Positions 10,681-22,000 of a DNA stretch of 64,000 nucleotides are shown here, piece after piece. The notes beneath the pieces are model-generated. The model made no database searches. It was not told the DNA's origin and was given only the letters and a program-made list of their open reading frames with translations. Positions within the stretch are counted from its first letter, which is position 1. Each line of letters begins with the position of its first letter. The stretch comes from Cycas panzhihuaensis (taxonomy: Eukaryota > Cycadophyta), in NCBI GenBank assembly GCA_023213395.1, contig CM041465.1, positions 197,167,741-197,231,740 on the forward strand, read 5' to 3'. A program made the translations under genes and the position numbers.

Positions 10681-11750
10681 GACGGCGGCAGAGAGCTTCA
10701 GGTGAAGGGGATGCTGCTTTTGGCGCACAGGGCAGGCGCCAGGAATGGTGGTGAGGTTATGAGTGACAATGGAGGGGTCGATTCCCTTCATGTCAGCATA
10801 ATCCCACGCGAACACATCTCGAAACTCCTGGAACAGAAGGGAGTACTCCCTTACCTCATCAGGGGAACATTCCAACCTGACCTTAATGACCTTGCCCGGG
10901 GCCAAGACTATGTCTTGGGTTGCTCCCATGCACATGGCATTACCCTCCTCGAAGTGGAGAGGGGCAAGATCAACAGGAGGAGGAGGAATAGGAGATGGGA
11001 TCGGATTGACAAGCGTGGATCTGATCGCAAGGATCTTCTGGTGACCAAGCCTGTGGTGACCAGAAGACAAGTTAGGCGCAAAACCTGCCAGATGCTCAAG
11101 CAGGGCTTCGTCATCCTCGAAGTAATCCACCCCATGGATGAACTTACTTCGAGCAGAGGAAGCGCTAGAGGGAGTAAAAGCAACGGGACCGTGATGGTCA
11201 TCAAGTTGCTCAACTTCCTCGTGGGAATCTATAGGAAAGCCAAGAAGATGCTCCTCAGAAGGAGCGAAAGGCAATTCTTCAAAGCCATTACCTACGGGGG
11301 GTAATGAAGAAGAAGAACTGACGACGGGCGGGTCAACATGAGTGATGACGTGGGACACGTACGAGTAGCTAGCCTCACCAACGAGAGGGATCCTAGATGG
11401 GGATCTAGAATAGATGGGTGCGACCTACTGGCGTGGAGGAAAGAGATGGGGTGAAGACAATCCTCGTCTTCGTCGAGTGACTCGTCGTCACTAAACGAAG
11501 CAAGGTACTCATAACTCCCAACACCAATAGGGTTGAATCGCATGAGACTAGGGGAAGAAGATGCAGGATCTTCTTCGGATGGGTTAGGTATGCCAATAGA
11601 GCAAGCCGAGGCATGCACGGAAGGACCTTGGTTTGCCAAACTGGTAGAACAAGTTTGTTTGATGAATGGGCGTTCGCGGGGAATCACTCTCATTCGTCCT
11701 TCGTGGACAAATTTAAGTTGTCCCCAAAGAGTCGAGCACAGGACTCCCAT
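10681..11750 (-). pseudogene. E2 pol: protease-RT linker
   Basis: Two overlapping minus-strand frames (11292-11750 and 10618-11358) together form the linker. It contains NPIGVGSYEYL, a serine- and aspartate-rich part, HGVDYFEDDEALLEHL, an acidic VREYSLLFQEFRDVFAWDY motif and HNLTTIPGACPVRQKQ, which are standard just before RT in Tat-type pol. A frameshift lies near 11400. Confidence 0.8.
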
Positions 11751-12545
11751 TTAGTCGAGCCATGGATGACCTAGAAGGAGGTTGTAATCCACGTCAATGT
11801 CGAGGACTACAACGTCGGCAAGAACGGTCTTGCCCTCAAGGGTGAGCAGAATCATGACAGATCCCAAAGGGGTCTTCTCACTACCGTCATAACCTTGGCA
11901 TCGCCAGGGAATAGGTTCCAAGGCGAAGATACCAAGCTCTTGCATGACACGTAAAGGCATGGCATTGACAGAAAAATTGTTGTCTACAACAGTTCTTCAA
12001 AGGGTACACTCGAGTGTATCGATAGTGATAGTGAATGGGAAGTTCCACTGACGTTCCCTTTCACCGGCGGGAGGAAGATCCTTAGGATCAAATGAGATAA
12101 TGGGTCTACAACCTTGGGTGACACCCAAAGTGTGGACAGGTGCATCACTCGATCCTAAAGCTTCTAGGAGGAGGGCCCACTGCTCGGGACAACTCCTCAA
12201 AACGTCCATCAAGGACATCCCTGCGGTGACAGTATGAAGCTCATCCATGATGGAGAAGGGCTTACCCTTCGCGGTAGGCTGGGTAAGTGCCCTTTGGAAA
12301 TCATAATGACCTAGGCATACAGGAATAGCCTTGGGAAAGAGAGGTATTTTCAGAGGAAGGTTCTCCAGAAGAGGGTCAGAAGGAGCGGAAGAACAAGAAG
12401 CTCCCGCCGCTTCCTTGGTGGTTTGGGATCGCGTAAGGGCGTAAGTGGGAGTTGCTTCAAGCAACTGGATCACCTTCTTCCCCTTATTCCGGGGTCGCGA
12501 AGGTGACGGGGTGCAACGACTAGGAGAATGAGAGGAGGAAGACAA
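11751..12545 (-). pseudogene. E2 retropepsin-like protease with upstream linker
   Basis: The protease signature is TVVDNNFSVNAMPLRVM near 11940-11985 and YNLLLGHPWLD at the end. In this lineage the active site usually reads D-S/N-G; here DNN, so the glycine is replaced. A TGA at plus 11994-11996 precedes the motif, and a TAA follows PWLD. The N-terminal 180 codons are a serine/proline-rich start, then SLMDVLRSCPEQWALLLEAL and DLPPAGERERQWNFPFTITI, the usual segment ahead of the protease. Confidence 0.75.
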
Positions 12546-13058
12546 GTTTTGGGTACCCTTCCCTTTGTCGTGGGAAGGATGGGGATCAGGCGATCTTCCT
12601 CGGTTTCGGTTGCTCTTGGTTTGGGTGTTGCGATTGCATTCCCCATGTTTAGGGAATGGATCCTTGTGAACTGGTTGATCTAAATTAGGCCTTGAAGCCC
12701 GTTTGGGGGAAGAATCATGTCGAGGGGCATCCTTGGGATGCTAGGCCCTACAACGCGAATCGTCGTGGAAGCACTCCCCATGAATGGAGCACCACTTCTT
12801 CTCAAGCAGAGGGTCTGACCTTCTCGCTTGAGAGGACTGGGCATTTCCATTCCTAGGGAAAGGAGCTTGGGTTGTTTATTGGACTTGTTTATTAGATGTA
12901 GGGGATGAAGGAGCTTGAAGCTTGAGTTCCTTCATCATACGCTCGAATGAGTGTATGGCTGATGTGAGAGGGTCTAAAGTCCTCTCAGTCGGATGAGAGG
13001 AAGATCGAGTAGGTTGTGAAGGTTTGGTATCCTTAGTTGGGGGTGGTGCCTCACGGCG
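12546..13058 (-). pseudogene. E2 gag C-terminal region with zinc-knuckle-like motif
   Basis: On the minus strand around 12735-12800 the frame reads KWCSIHGECFHDDSRC, a Cys/His cluster like the KWCxFH...GHxxxxC knuckle of Tat gag. It is flanked by basic, asparagine/arginine-rich sequence (NRNTQTKSNRNRGR). Nucleic-acid binding is the expected role. The region contains stops, including one just after the knuckle. Confidence 0.6.
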
Positions 13059-13911
13059 CTATGAGGGCTTGAGAGGTTTCTTGAGACCAGCTTGGATCTT
13101 AATAGCCTCCAATGCCAAACACTTGGCGATCGCAGAGTCACATGTGGTCGCCCCCATCTTGAGGACTTCCACATGAACTTCAGGACGAAGTGCATTGACG
13201 AAAAGGTCTCGCTTCAAATCCTCGGGTAATGTTGCCTTAGTGGAATGAAGCAAGTCGTGAAATCGTCGCACAAAGTCATGATTCATCTCATTGTGACCTT
13301 GTTTGAGCGAAAGAAGTGACTTCATTCCGCTCTCGAATGGAAGGGCTACATCAAAATAGTTGATGAACTCGCCCACCACCATCGGAATGAATGGATAGAA
13401 TGGGCGTGAGACCAGAGAACCACTTGAGGGCGTCACCCTGTAAGGATCGCGAGAATAATTTCATTAAAATGTGGTCGTAAGCCCAGTAATCGATGCATGC
13501 CATAGAAAAACTACGCACATGTTCCGCCGGGTCTTGCGATGAAGTTCCATCGAATCTAGGAACTTCAGGGGGATGAGGCGGCTGATTGGTTCTTAATGCC
13601 TTAATGGAAAGAGGTGTTGACCTAAAGTCCATGAAGGGGCGTGCCCTTGCCTGGACCGTAGGGTTAACGAATGTTGTAGTAGGTAATGAACAAGGAGCGA
13701 ATAGGGGTGGAACACCCATCCCTCCTTGAGGAAACGCCCCTTGCTGAAAAGAAGCGTGGGGGTAGGTGCCTTGGAAGGGAGCCGGGTTCCCTTGCGAAGG
13801 CACAACGAATGGGATTACATTGGACGACGGACAAGATGGATGTGGAACCGGGTTTTGCCCATATGGGCCACCCGTAGGTGGAGCGACCACATATGGGTGT
13901 AGCAGATCCAC
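13059..13911 (-). pseudogene. E2 gag capsid domain
   Basis: Retrotransposon gag (capsid) forms the particle that packages the RNA. The pattern VPRFDGTSSQDPAEHVRSF, LMKLFSRSLQGDALKWFSG then INYFDVALPF, LSLKQGHNEMNHDFVRRFHD, LPEDLKRDLFVNAL is the retrotrans_gag family signature. It is carried by two frames (13351-13911 and 13059-13436), so one frameshift lies just after ALKWFSG. Proline-rich sequence precedes it. Confidence 0.87.
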
Positions 13912-14799
13912 CCCATAAACTAGAAGACAGCTTCCTTTACCCTGCCCCCAAGGTTGAGAAGTATACCCTGGGGGAACGTAGAAGGAAGTGCCAAGGTGTT
14001 GGTTTTAAGGATGTGTGGGAGCGGATCCCACATGACTAGTGGTCGGAAAGCTAGTGGGACTGGCAGGCCTACTAGGAACGGTATGCGCCACATTAGGGGA
14101 TGGCACATTGATTTGGTTAGGGACGGGTATGCTAACCTTCAATTGAGGGAAAGACACACCACGGGGAGATCCTGAAACATTAGGACCTCGATGAGAAACG
14201 GAAGGCGTGACACGTGCCCCCACTGTAGGAATAGGAAAGGAGCGGGACATGTGCATAGGCACAAAGGGATTCGTTGTCAAAGGAAGAGTAGATGAGGATG
14301 AGGCATGCGGGGGAGGAGTGGAAGAGGAAGAGGCTCCTCCACGGAGGGCACCCTCAAGCCATCCAAGACACGATTGCAAGCATGCCGCGCGATGACACTC
14401 GTTGAGAGCTTCAACTACGTCGATAGGAGGGGTTCCTACATACTCATAAGAGGTAATTGGGACCTCAAACAAAGTAGGTTCCACGGGATGCTCCTCATAA
14501 GAGTCACCAACCACGTGGCAAGTCTCAAGAGGAGTGGATCCTTCTACGGCATGGGTAGAGGGACGAACATCAAGTGAGAGATGTTGGTCATTTGGGTAAT
14601 AAAGGGGGTCATCACCCTCTTGGGTGGACCCAAGAATAGAGTAAGGAAAAGCATGGGTTTCTAAGGTGGAAGTGTGGTAGGCCCAATCAGAAGAGTATCC
14701 CTCCATAGTCAGATCAGAATCTGACAAAGGAAGAGGGCGATACTCAGGATCTTCTAACAATGGAGGTAGACCACTCAAACAACGAGAGAAGCGTCGCAT
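13912..14799 (-). pseudogene. E2 gag N-terminal region
   Basis: A 264-codon frame from an ATG at plus 14799, in the same frame as the capsid and separated from it by a TAA near 14005. It is acidic at first, then contains a short AACLQSCLGWLEGAL helix-like stretch and a long serine/proline/threonine-rich region. I recognise no domain. The start is chosen because it is the first ATG after the leader and opens the longest frame. Confidence 0.7.
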
Positions 14800-14950
14800 G
14801 CAAAATCAACCAACAATGTTAGGAAAAAGAGAGGGTGGTAAAGGCACACGCATTGGGGGCTGCCCAATGAAGAGATCGAAATAGGTATAAAAGGATCATA
14901 AGAAGGTAGCGAAACCAACGGAAGAGAGTGGAAACTAGCTCCTTTACTGG

Positions 14951-14972
14951 CAGTCCCCAGTATGGTCGCTAG
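14951..14972 (-). other. E2 primer-binding site
   Basis: On the minus strand, directly after the 5' LTR ends in CGCATCCA, the sequence runs CTAGCGACCATACTGGGGAC. It resembles the TGGCGACxxxxCTGGGGA sites of Tat-type elements, with two mismatches at the start. I did not identify the tRNA. Confidence 0.6.
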
Positions 14973-17529
14973 TGGATGCGCATCTACGGGATAGCTACCT
15001 AACTAATATGTGTGGTGAGAGTGGGTGATGATATGATTGAAAGGGAGACCTATGAGGAAAGTAATTACCACGCAGAGCGCCCCGTGCACCAGAGTGCGAG
15101 TTCAGGACCTACAATGGAATATGGCTACTAAAAAGTGATCCTCCACCACTTCGAATAAAGGGTGAAGAGGCGTAGGATTAGCCTGGCGTTGACCTAGGGA
15201 TAGGATCCTCCCACCCTTGGATGGCCGGAAGGGGAAGGAGAGGATCCAAGAAAATAGATCAAGGGTGTGCCTAAACAAACTAACTAGGTACACAAGCAAC
15301 ACGGGAGGCAAGAAACTTGTGCGGCTAAGGAGAGGAGGAATGGTGAGAAGGGCGGTTCCTATAGCCTTTCCTACGGGCAACAAAGATGCACGTAATAAAA
15401 CAAATAAAGCATAACAAAAAACAAAGTCAAATTTCCCTTTTGTTTTCCAATGTGTTAATTACTAAGAAAAAGTTCAAAAGGAAAGCGTAGGGTGGAATAA
15501 GGCATGCACCTGGACCGAGGGCGTGCATGACGAAGGCCTTCTCGAGGGAAACCAACCTACTCCACGCGGCATGCTAAACGCGGCCGTGGGCATTTAGAAG
15601 AGGGGCTCCCTTACCTTCCCTGGAAAATTACCAAAATACGATGCCAAGGAAAGAAAGGAAGTAAATGCTAATAACTGAAAAAGTACGAAAGTATGATGTA
15701 TACAAGAACACTTACCGGTGACAGAGCCAACATACAATATCCTTCACGCTCCCCAAGTACTTGCAAGCAACGACAACCTCCCCTTTTCTGGAGGAAGGAT
15801 ACTAACATGCAATATGAGATTCTAACGATATATGTCTATATGAAACAAATATGAATCTAAACACACATATGTTAGTACCAACCCAACGATGAAAGTACGT
15901 AAAAGAGGGTAACCAAAGCAAAGGTAATGACCCAGAAGCCTCGTGAGTGGCCCACCTCCCGCAAATAACACCCTAACCTCCCCCCAAGAGCCACAAGGCA
16001 GCGAGGGCAAGGCCAAGAGAGATGGCTGGAAATGGCAACAAGGAGGCAAAGAGGAGCCAAAGAACACCTACGGCGAACCGGGAAGCTATGAAGAGCAAAT
16101 CGGGCTGCCGGGAAGAAAGTTGGACAAGGACTAGCGGCCGGGACTTATGTAAGTTGCCCAAACCTGAACCTAAGCCCTCAAACTAGCGCTGCAATGTGTG
16201 ACAGCGCTGATTCCAGCGGCTAGGAGAGGGCCAACAAACCCTTGTTTGTGTGCCAAGGGCAGCACGAGGCGAGAGGGAGGATTTGGGGGGCTTAAAGCCA
16301 CTTGAGGAGCGTGGAAGGTGGTGCGGAATCCACCCAGCTCCTTCCCAAAGCCTATGCCAACCCTCAACGCCGCTGCCTTGAGCGACAAACACGGGTAAGG
16401 GGCACAATGACAGTGATAAAACAACCCACTAAAAGAAGAAAACCAAACTCACAAGGACAAGCAGGGAGCAAGCAAGATGGAGCATCAATATCATAAGAAA
16501 AATAATTCAAATCAAGAAATACCTGAGCGGGAGAGGCAAGGGGCTTGCCTCAGCCAAGAGCTGGTGAAGAGGGGCTGAGAAATCAGCCTAGATCTGTGGT
16601 GTAGCAGGTTTGGGGTCCTGCTAAGGAAGTGGGAAGGAGAACACCTGCACTTGAAACACTGCAGGGTCGCCCGGGCAAGAATCAACTGAACCTTCCAAGG
16701 GGCCCTCTAAGGTGCGTGAGGGGTCGGAAGATGTCCTAGCCACACCAAGGAGAGCCGGGTAATCAGAGGGAGAGGCGCAGTCCCGGTAGTAGAGAGTAGC
16801 AGAGGAGAGCAGAGCACAACGTTGTTTCCTTGAGGAGCAATTCGAAAGTGAGCAAAAAGTTTTTTAAAAATGAGTAGATCATGCCTTAAGTACCCAACCC
16901 AAATCCTAAAGCGAGCGATTAGGGTACGGGTGGGAGAGAATTAAGTCGCGAGCTATGTGGCAGTTTCGCAATAAATGCGAAATTGCCACTGCGGATTTAA
17001 AAAAATAAATTAGAACAGTTGTACCACAAGAACTCATGCATCGCGAATATTCAAGCAGACGCGAAAATTCGGGGTACGAACCCGAGGCACAACAAAGCTC
17101 ACCAATTAGCCAGTCAGGCGTATGACAAAAAGGGCCAATGGGGGGCTAAGACACCCACTCGAGGGTAAATAAGCCAACAAACGGGTCCAAAAGAGCAAAA
17201 ATAGGGCTAAAACAGTGTGGCAAGTCAACCAAACGATGACGGGTCATCACACAGGCGGAGGTGGCACAAACCTAGTGGATCTTGGAGCGAGAAGGGTAGA
17301 TGCAGGAAGTGGAGTGGCCACCAGGGTACCACACTCGCTGGGAGTGTGCCCCTGCTATAGTTGTCATATGCTAAAATAAGTGTAGACGAGGACAAAGTCA
17401 CCTACAAAGCCACACACATGCAGATATGCAAGCAAACACTCATCAAAAGAAAGCGATGATAATGCGAGAAACATACCTGCACTTACCTGAGTCGGTGATT
17501 CCGTATCCATTCCCGGAAGCCGGAAAACA
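14973..17529 (-). repeat. E2 LTR, upper copy (5' LTR)
   Basis: Direct repeat of 3694-6273. On the minus strand it starts TGTTTTCCGGC and ends GCATCCA. A TATA-like TACTTAAGG lies on the minus strand at about 16882-16890. A few short indels around 16660-16790 and 17030-17110 distinguish the two LTRs. Confidence 0.93.
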
Positions 17530-17534
17530 CTAGC
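17530..17534. repeat. Target-site duplication of E2, right copy (CTAGC)
   Basis: Exact repeat of 3689-3693, immediately outside the upper LTR. E1 sequence continues directly after it. Confidence 0.9.
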
Positions 17535-19108
17535 CATAGGTGGAATGGTGGCTTAGAGTGGCCCCTCGTCTTCATGGTTTCATTGGTTGCATATCATCCT
17601 TTGTTTCCCTCCCAAGAGAAACCTCTCCTCTCCTAGTTGGGTATGCAAACTTCCTTCATTCCTGAGCCTAGAATCACATCCCAACTAGGGCCTCTTGCTT
17701 AAGTATCTATACTCCCCCTTTGTCATTGTTTCCTTTGCATACTCGTTATGCTCCCTCGATGGACATACATAGCCTCCCTCTCCTAGCCTCATACATACCT
17801 ATCACTGATATATGTGGTGATTATGTGTATCTGATATGAGTGTGGTGTTGTATGAAAAGAAACACGAGTATCATCCACATGATCTAACAACAAATACCAT
17901 ACATAACAGTCAACTAAAACTTCCATAATGCATAATCCCTCGTGCATCCATGCACTCATATCTGTATACATCTATATCTCTATGTATATATATAAATAAA
18001 TAAATAATACAATAAAGCAACAATACCATAACATCATCATAATACCATCATCATGGATCAAATGGGGTACTAATTAGACCTCATCTATATATACACAAAT
18101 CATATCATACAAGGTTATATAGTATATCATCTTGGCATCATGCCTCAGGAAGTTGGAATCCTTGTAGGGAGGAGTACAATCATATGTCTACATATGGTTA
18201 GACTCCTTGGAGGTCTAATGCTTTCTTGCCCAAAATCAATAATACACTAAAAAACTCTTCGATGCCCTGCCCTCACGGGGTATCATCTCCTTGCCTGCAA
18301 GATCCCTTGCCAGGAGACCACATGCCTCCTAGGCTCTTGCGACATCGCTGTGAGCTCCCTGCTTCACTCTCCTCATCACAAGGCCTCCTTTGAGTTGCTA
18401 TTACTATATAGGTGTAAGATCTACTCCATGATTACTTGATCGTGATCTGCTCTGCTAGCTAATTATATATCTCTTGGATACGATCTCTCTTCCCCTTTGC
18501 TCCTTGGAACCTCTCCTCTAGCATGATAATCCTAATATGACTCTCTGCATCTCTACCTACTTCTCCTCCTCCTTAGGCCTCCAGTGCTTGGACTTGGACT
18601 CATAAGGTGTCCCTCTCCATAATTATTTAGTCTCTCTCTGCGCAAAGTCTATCTAGGGCACCCTATAGCTGTCCTGTCCTCACCTGGTGTCCTTGGGACT
18701 CTATCACCCATATGTCTGTTGCCCATATGTCCCTAGCTTTGATCAATGGAATGAATGTTACTGTGTATTCCCCCATAGATTGAGGCTCCTCATTGGCTAG
18801 GATGGGAGGCTTTCCCTCCTCGTAGACTTGGGGAAACAACTCTTAGACTACTGCCTCTAGTAGCCTCGTCATCTCCGCTATGTCTGCTAAACCATGCATA
18901 CCATATGTCAGTCTAATGAATATATATATATGAAAGCATTTAAATCAAATTAAAATAAATTATCTAAGCAACTAGTGATAAAAAAGATATTGAGTTAGGG
19001 TAGTGTCTCACCTCTTAGGATGGCTAACTCCTCATCTCTAATGATCACCTCCTTTGTAAGAGCTCCCTTAGCTGCTGCCTCTACCTCTAGCACTATCTCT
19101 TCTACCTC

Positions 19109-19369
19109 TTAAGCTATCAGAGTGTCTCCTACCTCTACTCCTCCCTCTATTATAGCTATTGCTACCTCTTCCACTACCACCATAGCCAGGATAACTACTA
19201 GAGCTCTACCCATAGATCTCCCTCTGCCTACTGGCATATGTGGTGGTCTGCCTCTACTTACAGGCACTAATGAGCCTGCCTCACCTCCTATAGCTCTTGA
19301 TGGGCCTACCCCATCACCTCCATCATCATCTCTACCCTCATTGGGATCATCTCCTAGCTCCCCTATCAT
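19109..19369 (-). pseudogene. Low-complexity C-terminal extension of the antisense frame
   Basis: An 86-codon frame continues the antisense region: aspartate/glycine-rich, then GRGRS and valine-rich segments. It lies directly downstream of the 19360-20015 frame and starts at MIGELGDD, overlapping its end. It could be the tail of the same ORF in another frame. Composition alone gives no function. Confidence 0.3.
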
Positions 19370-20015
19370 GTCATAACTCTCCCAGTATAGCCCTCTATAG
19401 GTCCACCGTATAGTCTGCTAGAGTAAGTAGATCGAGTGGCATCACCTCTACCAACCTTCGTATATGAGCCTGATCCCATGTCCCTCTAAATTGAGTCTGC
19501 TATTTATGGACCATAGGTGCCCGTGCTGAGATGGGATGTGGTCCTCCCGATGGTGTTACTACTATGAAGTGGTCGAAGAACTAGCACTGTAATAGGGTGT
19601 AGTAAGAGAATCCTCCTCTCCTTGTGATCCATATATGATCTAGCTGTGCCACTAAGTTAGCTGCTATCAAAGTAACCTAATCTAGTCTCTCCCTTGCCTC
19701 ACATCTCCAGACCGTAGCCATCCATCCACCTGGTATATCTTTGTAATTTTGTTTCTGGGAAATCTAGAATAGAATAACTAATGTGATAAGTTTCCTCATC
19801 CAAGGAACTCTAGATAAAACCATCACCTAGACTAACATACCTCATCGATCCCATCTACCCTATTCAGTGAAGTATGTAGCTACCTGTGTATGGGTAATAT
19901 TCGTATTGGGAAATGTACCCAGTGATGTAAGTGCTCCTCCTGTTGGTACACCTAAAATCCTCCCGATGTCTCTTGGTGTGATAATGATATCTCCCACTTA
20001 GAGAAGATGGAAAAC
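19360..20015 (-). pseudogene. Antisense extra reading frame in E1, possibly plant-mobile-domain-like
   Basis: On the minus strand one frame of about 218 codons runs here, interrupted only by scattered TAG/TGA stops. It reads GDIIITPRDIGRILGVPTGG near the start, then HTQVATYFTE, GGWMATVW, YYTLLQC, FFDHFIVVTPSGGPHPIS and HIRRLVEVMPLDLLTLADY. The (I/L)T-x-RDI-x-x-(I/L)LG-(V/L)P start and the aromatic block after LLQ recall the plant mobile domain of MAIN/transposase-related proteins. This likeness is from memory and uncertain. Tat elements are known to carry extra antisense ORFs between pol and the 3' LTR. E2 lacks it. Confidence 0.45.
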
Positions 20016-21058
20016 ATGGCTTCATTAATCCTAATGGGAGAGTATGTCAATTAGGAAGTGCTGGTTTGATGCATATTAGGGTGTACTGATGATCTTCATG
20101 AGCCTGCAACATCTCAAAATCATCCTGTCACACCTCAACATCATCTCAATAAAGCTGAGCATGGCCATCTTGACATTCTTGTAGTTGTCCACTGTGATAA
20201 CTACTTATAAATAATCTAAAAGTAAGTCTATAACACCTTTCACTACATATCAAACTAGAAAACCATAGAAAAACCATCAAACTAAAATGAAAAAATGGAA
20301 GGGGTAAGGAATGATCCACTCATTGGATCAAGTCTGACTACTACCATCTCATCATCTTGGTCCCATAGGCTATCTCCATGCCTTAATCCAATGGTCAGAT
20401 CTCCCACAAAGTACTCCCAAATTTCAACAGGGCTCCACTGTGTAGAAGGGAGGGCTCCAGATCGATCGTAGGGCCTATGAAAATGAATTCCTTTTTCACC
20501 TTCCTCCCTTTAAATATGCAAGGGTCCCATGGGTTACTTCCTCCTTTTCCCTTGTTGTAACAACCTTCAAGACCATCTCTTTGGCCTTATTACCTTTGTC
20601 TTTAAGGTCGATCCCTTATTTTGCTTTTGTAGCCTCTATTTCAAGCTCTTTTAGCATATTTATGATGATCCCTTTAGTCTCCTACAGGCCCCTTCTGTCT
20701 CATTTTTTATATTGCTCTGAAGCATATCTATGTTTATACTCCTGTGATTTGTTTTGACATTTTGGATTCATTTTTGCTGCCTATTTGAGCCTTTGAGGCT
20801 CCTAGGGGAGGCACCTCCCCTTTTCTGGACCTCCTTTGGCCCTTTTTGGCAACCTTTGGGAATCCCAAAGGGGCCTTTTTACTATCGCCTCCTTTCCCTT
20901 TCATCAACTAGGTTTCCTTGAGCCTGGTAGCCTCTTCCTAGGACTCTCCTCTCTTTTTATGGTCTATATTTATGGTATTTTAAGTGATTATAGCCCCATC
21001 ACTATATCCTCTCCTCCTCTTCACTTTTTGACCTTGCCACCACCACTTCTCTTATCGT

Positions 21059-21510
21059 TTGACACAAATCCTATTTTTTTTTACCATGGTACTACTTATC
21101 TTCAACGATGGAGGAAGTTGTGGTAATCCAAGACCTTTTACTGCTGTGTGGATCCTCTGTGAACCCTTTGGATATGACTATATATATTCTAGAGTCCTTT
21201 TCCTTAAGACCACAAATAATGAAGCTGAATATATAACTATTATCGAGGCCCTGATCGATGTACTTCATTTCTACCATGGTCCCATAATCCTCTTTCATGA
21301 CTCTTAGATTGTCATGTCACAACTAATCTAGGTTTACTAGGTGTATTACCCATGATTGAGAGCCCTTATTTTGACTACCAGATCTTTCCTATCTTGTTTA
21401 TCCTTTGTGGATATTCAACATATTCCTCGAGACTTAAATACTGAGGTAGATGGCCTTGTCTATTGTATCCTCGATCATCATCTCTCTCTTTTAGATGATC
21501 CTCCCTAGAT
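21059..21510 (+). pseudogene. E1 second RNase H-like domain
   Basis: Counterpart of E2 6682-7095. It shows IFNDGGSCGNP with the first aspartate intact, then VWILCEPFGYD, TTNNEAEY, IIEALIDVL, LFHDS and, after a TAG at 21307, HIPRDLNTEVDGLV. Apart from the stops (21307 and a few after it) it keeps all four acidic positions, so E1 tells what the ancestor looked like better than E2 does at the N-terminus. Confidence 0.8.
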
Positions 21511-21990
21511 AGCCTAGGAGGTTGCCTAATCACCCAAGCTTTGGGATCATCCCATCCTCATTTACGATTCCTTCATACCTTTCAAAACTAGCCACTAATG
21601 AGGTTAAACTATAATGACCACTAGGTTTGTTTCTCTACCTTGCCCTTTGTACCATCCATGGTACGAGGCCCTTGTATTCCAATTGCCACATATACATTCT
21701 TCTCGTTCATGTTATCTTGATTGATTATGCTCGTGACTTCTAGCATCATTTATCTTGCATAGGTGTGATGAGGGCATCCCCCTCATCTACCCTTCCTTTT
21801 ATTGGATTCTAGGGTGATACATAAGTAGCCCCTATATCACCCATTTTTTGTCCTTGTCCATGCATTTTTGCCATGACAGTTACCACTCCTTTCAATGATG
21901 ACACCTTTATACATTGATGTATGATACTAGCCTTTGTATTGATAATATTTTCCATCACTTTAGACTTCTGAGCAGCGAGGCTCTATTGCC

Positions 21991-22000
21991 AAGGGGGCAA
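21991..22000 (+). other. E1 polypurine tract
   Basis: AAGGGGGCAA directly before TGTTTC, the start of the 3' LTR; the counterpart in E2 reads ATAAGGGCGA. Confidence 0.75.

Larger units (their letters stand above)
3694..17529 (-). mobile_element. E2: complete Ty3/gypsy element of Tat-like type
   Basis: A 13.8-kb LTR retrotransposon on the minus strand. It has ~2.57-kb LTRs, a primer-binding site next to the upper LTR, a polypurine tract next to the lower LTR, and in between gag, protease, RT, RNase H, integrase and a second RNase H-like domain. The LTRs begin and end TG...CA and are flanked by CTAGC. By eye the first ~260 bases of the LTRs differ at roughly 5-10% of positions, so it is not recent. 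Coding frames have a few stops and at least three frameshifts. It sits inside E1, a relative in the opposite orientation. Confidence 0.95.
17530..22000 (+). mobile_element. E1: right internal part, from after integrase to the 3' LTR
   Basis: Homology with E2's spacer (7.1-8.1 kb) resumes here, and the second RNase H remnant follows at 21.06-21.5 kb. The polypurine tract AAGGGGGCAA ends it at 22000. It is about 2.5 kb longer than the same interval in E2. The extra length lies mainly between about 18.6 and 20.9 kb and includes an antisense reading frame. A small AAAT repeat lies near 17990-18010. Confidence 0.8.

Noticed and set aside
10702-11304. 200-codon plus-strand frame opposite E2 pol
   Set aside because: The minus strand here holds the protease-RT linker shared with E1; the plus-strand frame is its shadow.
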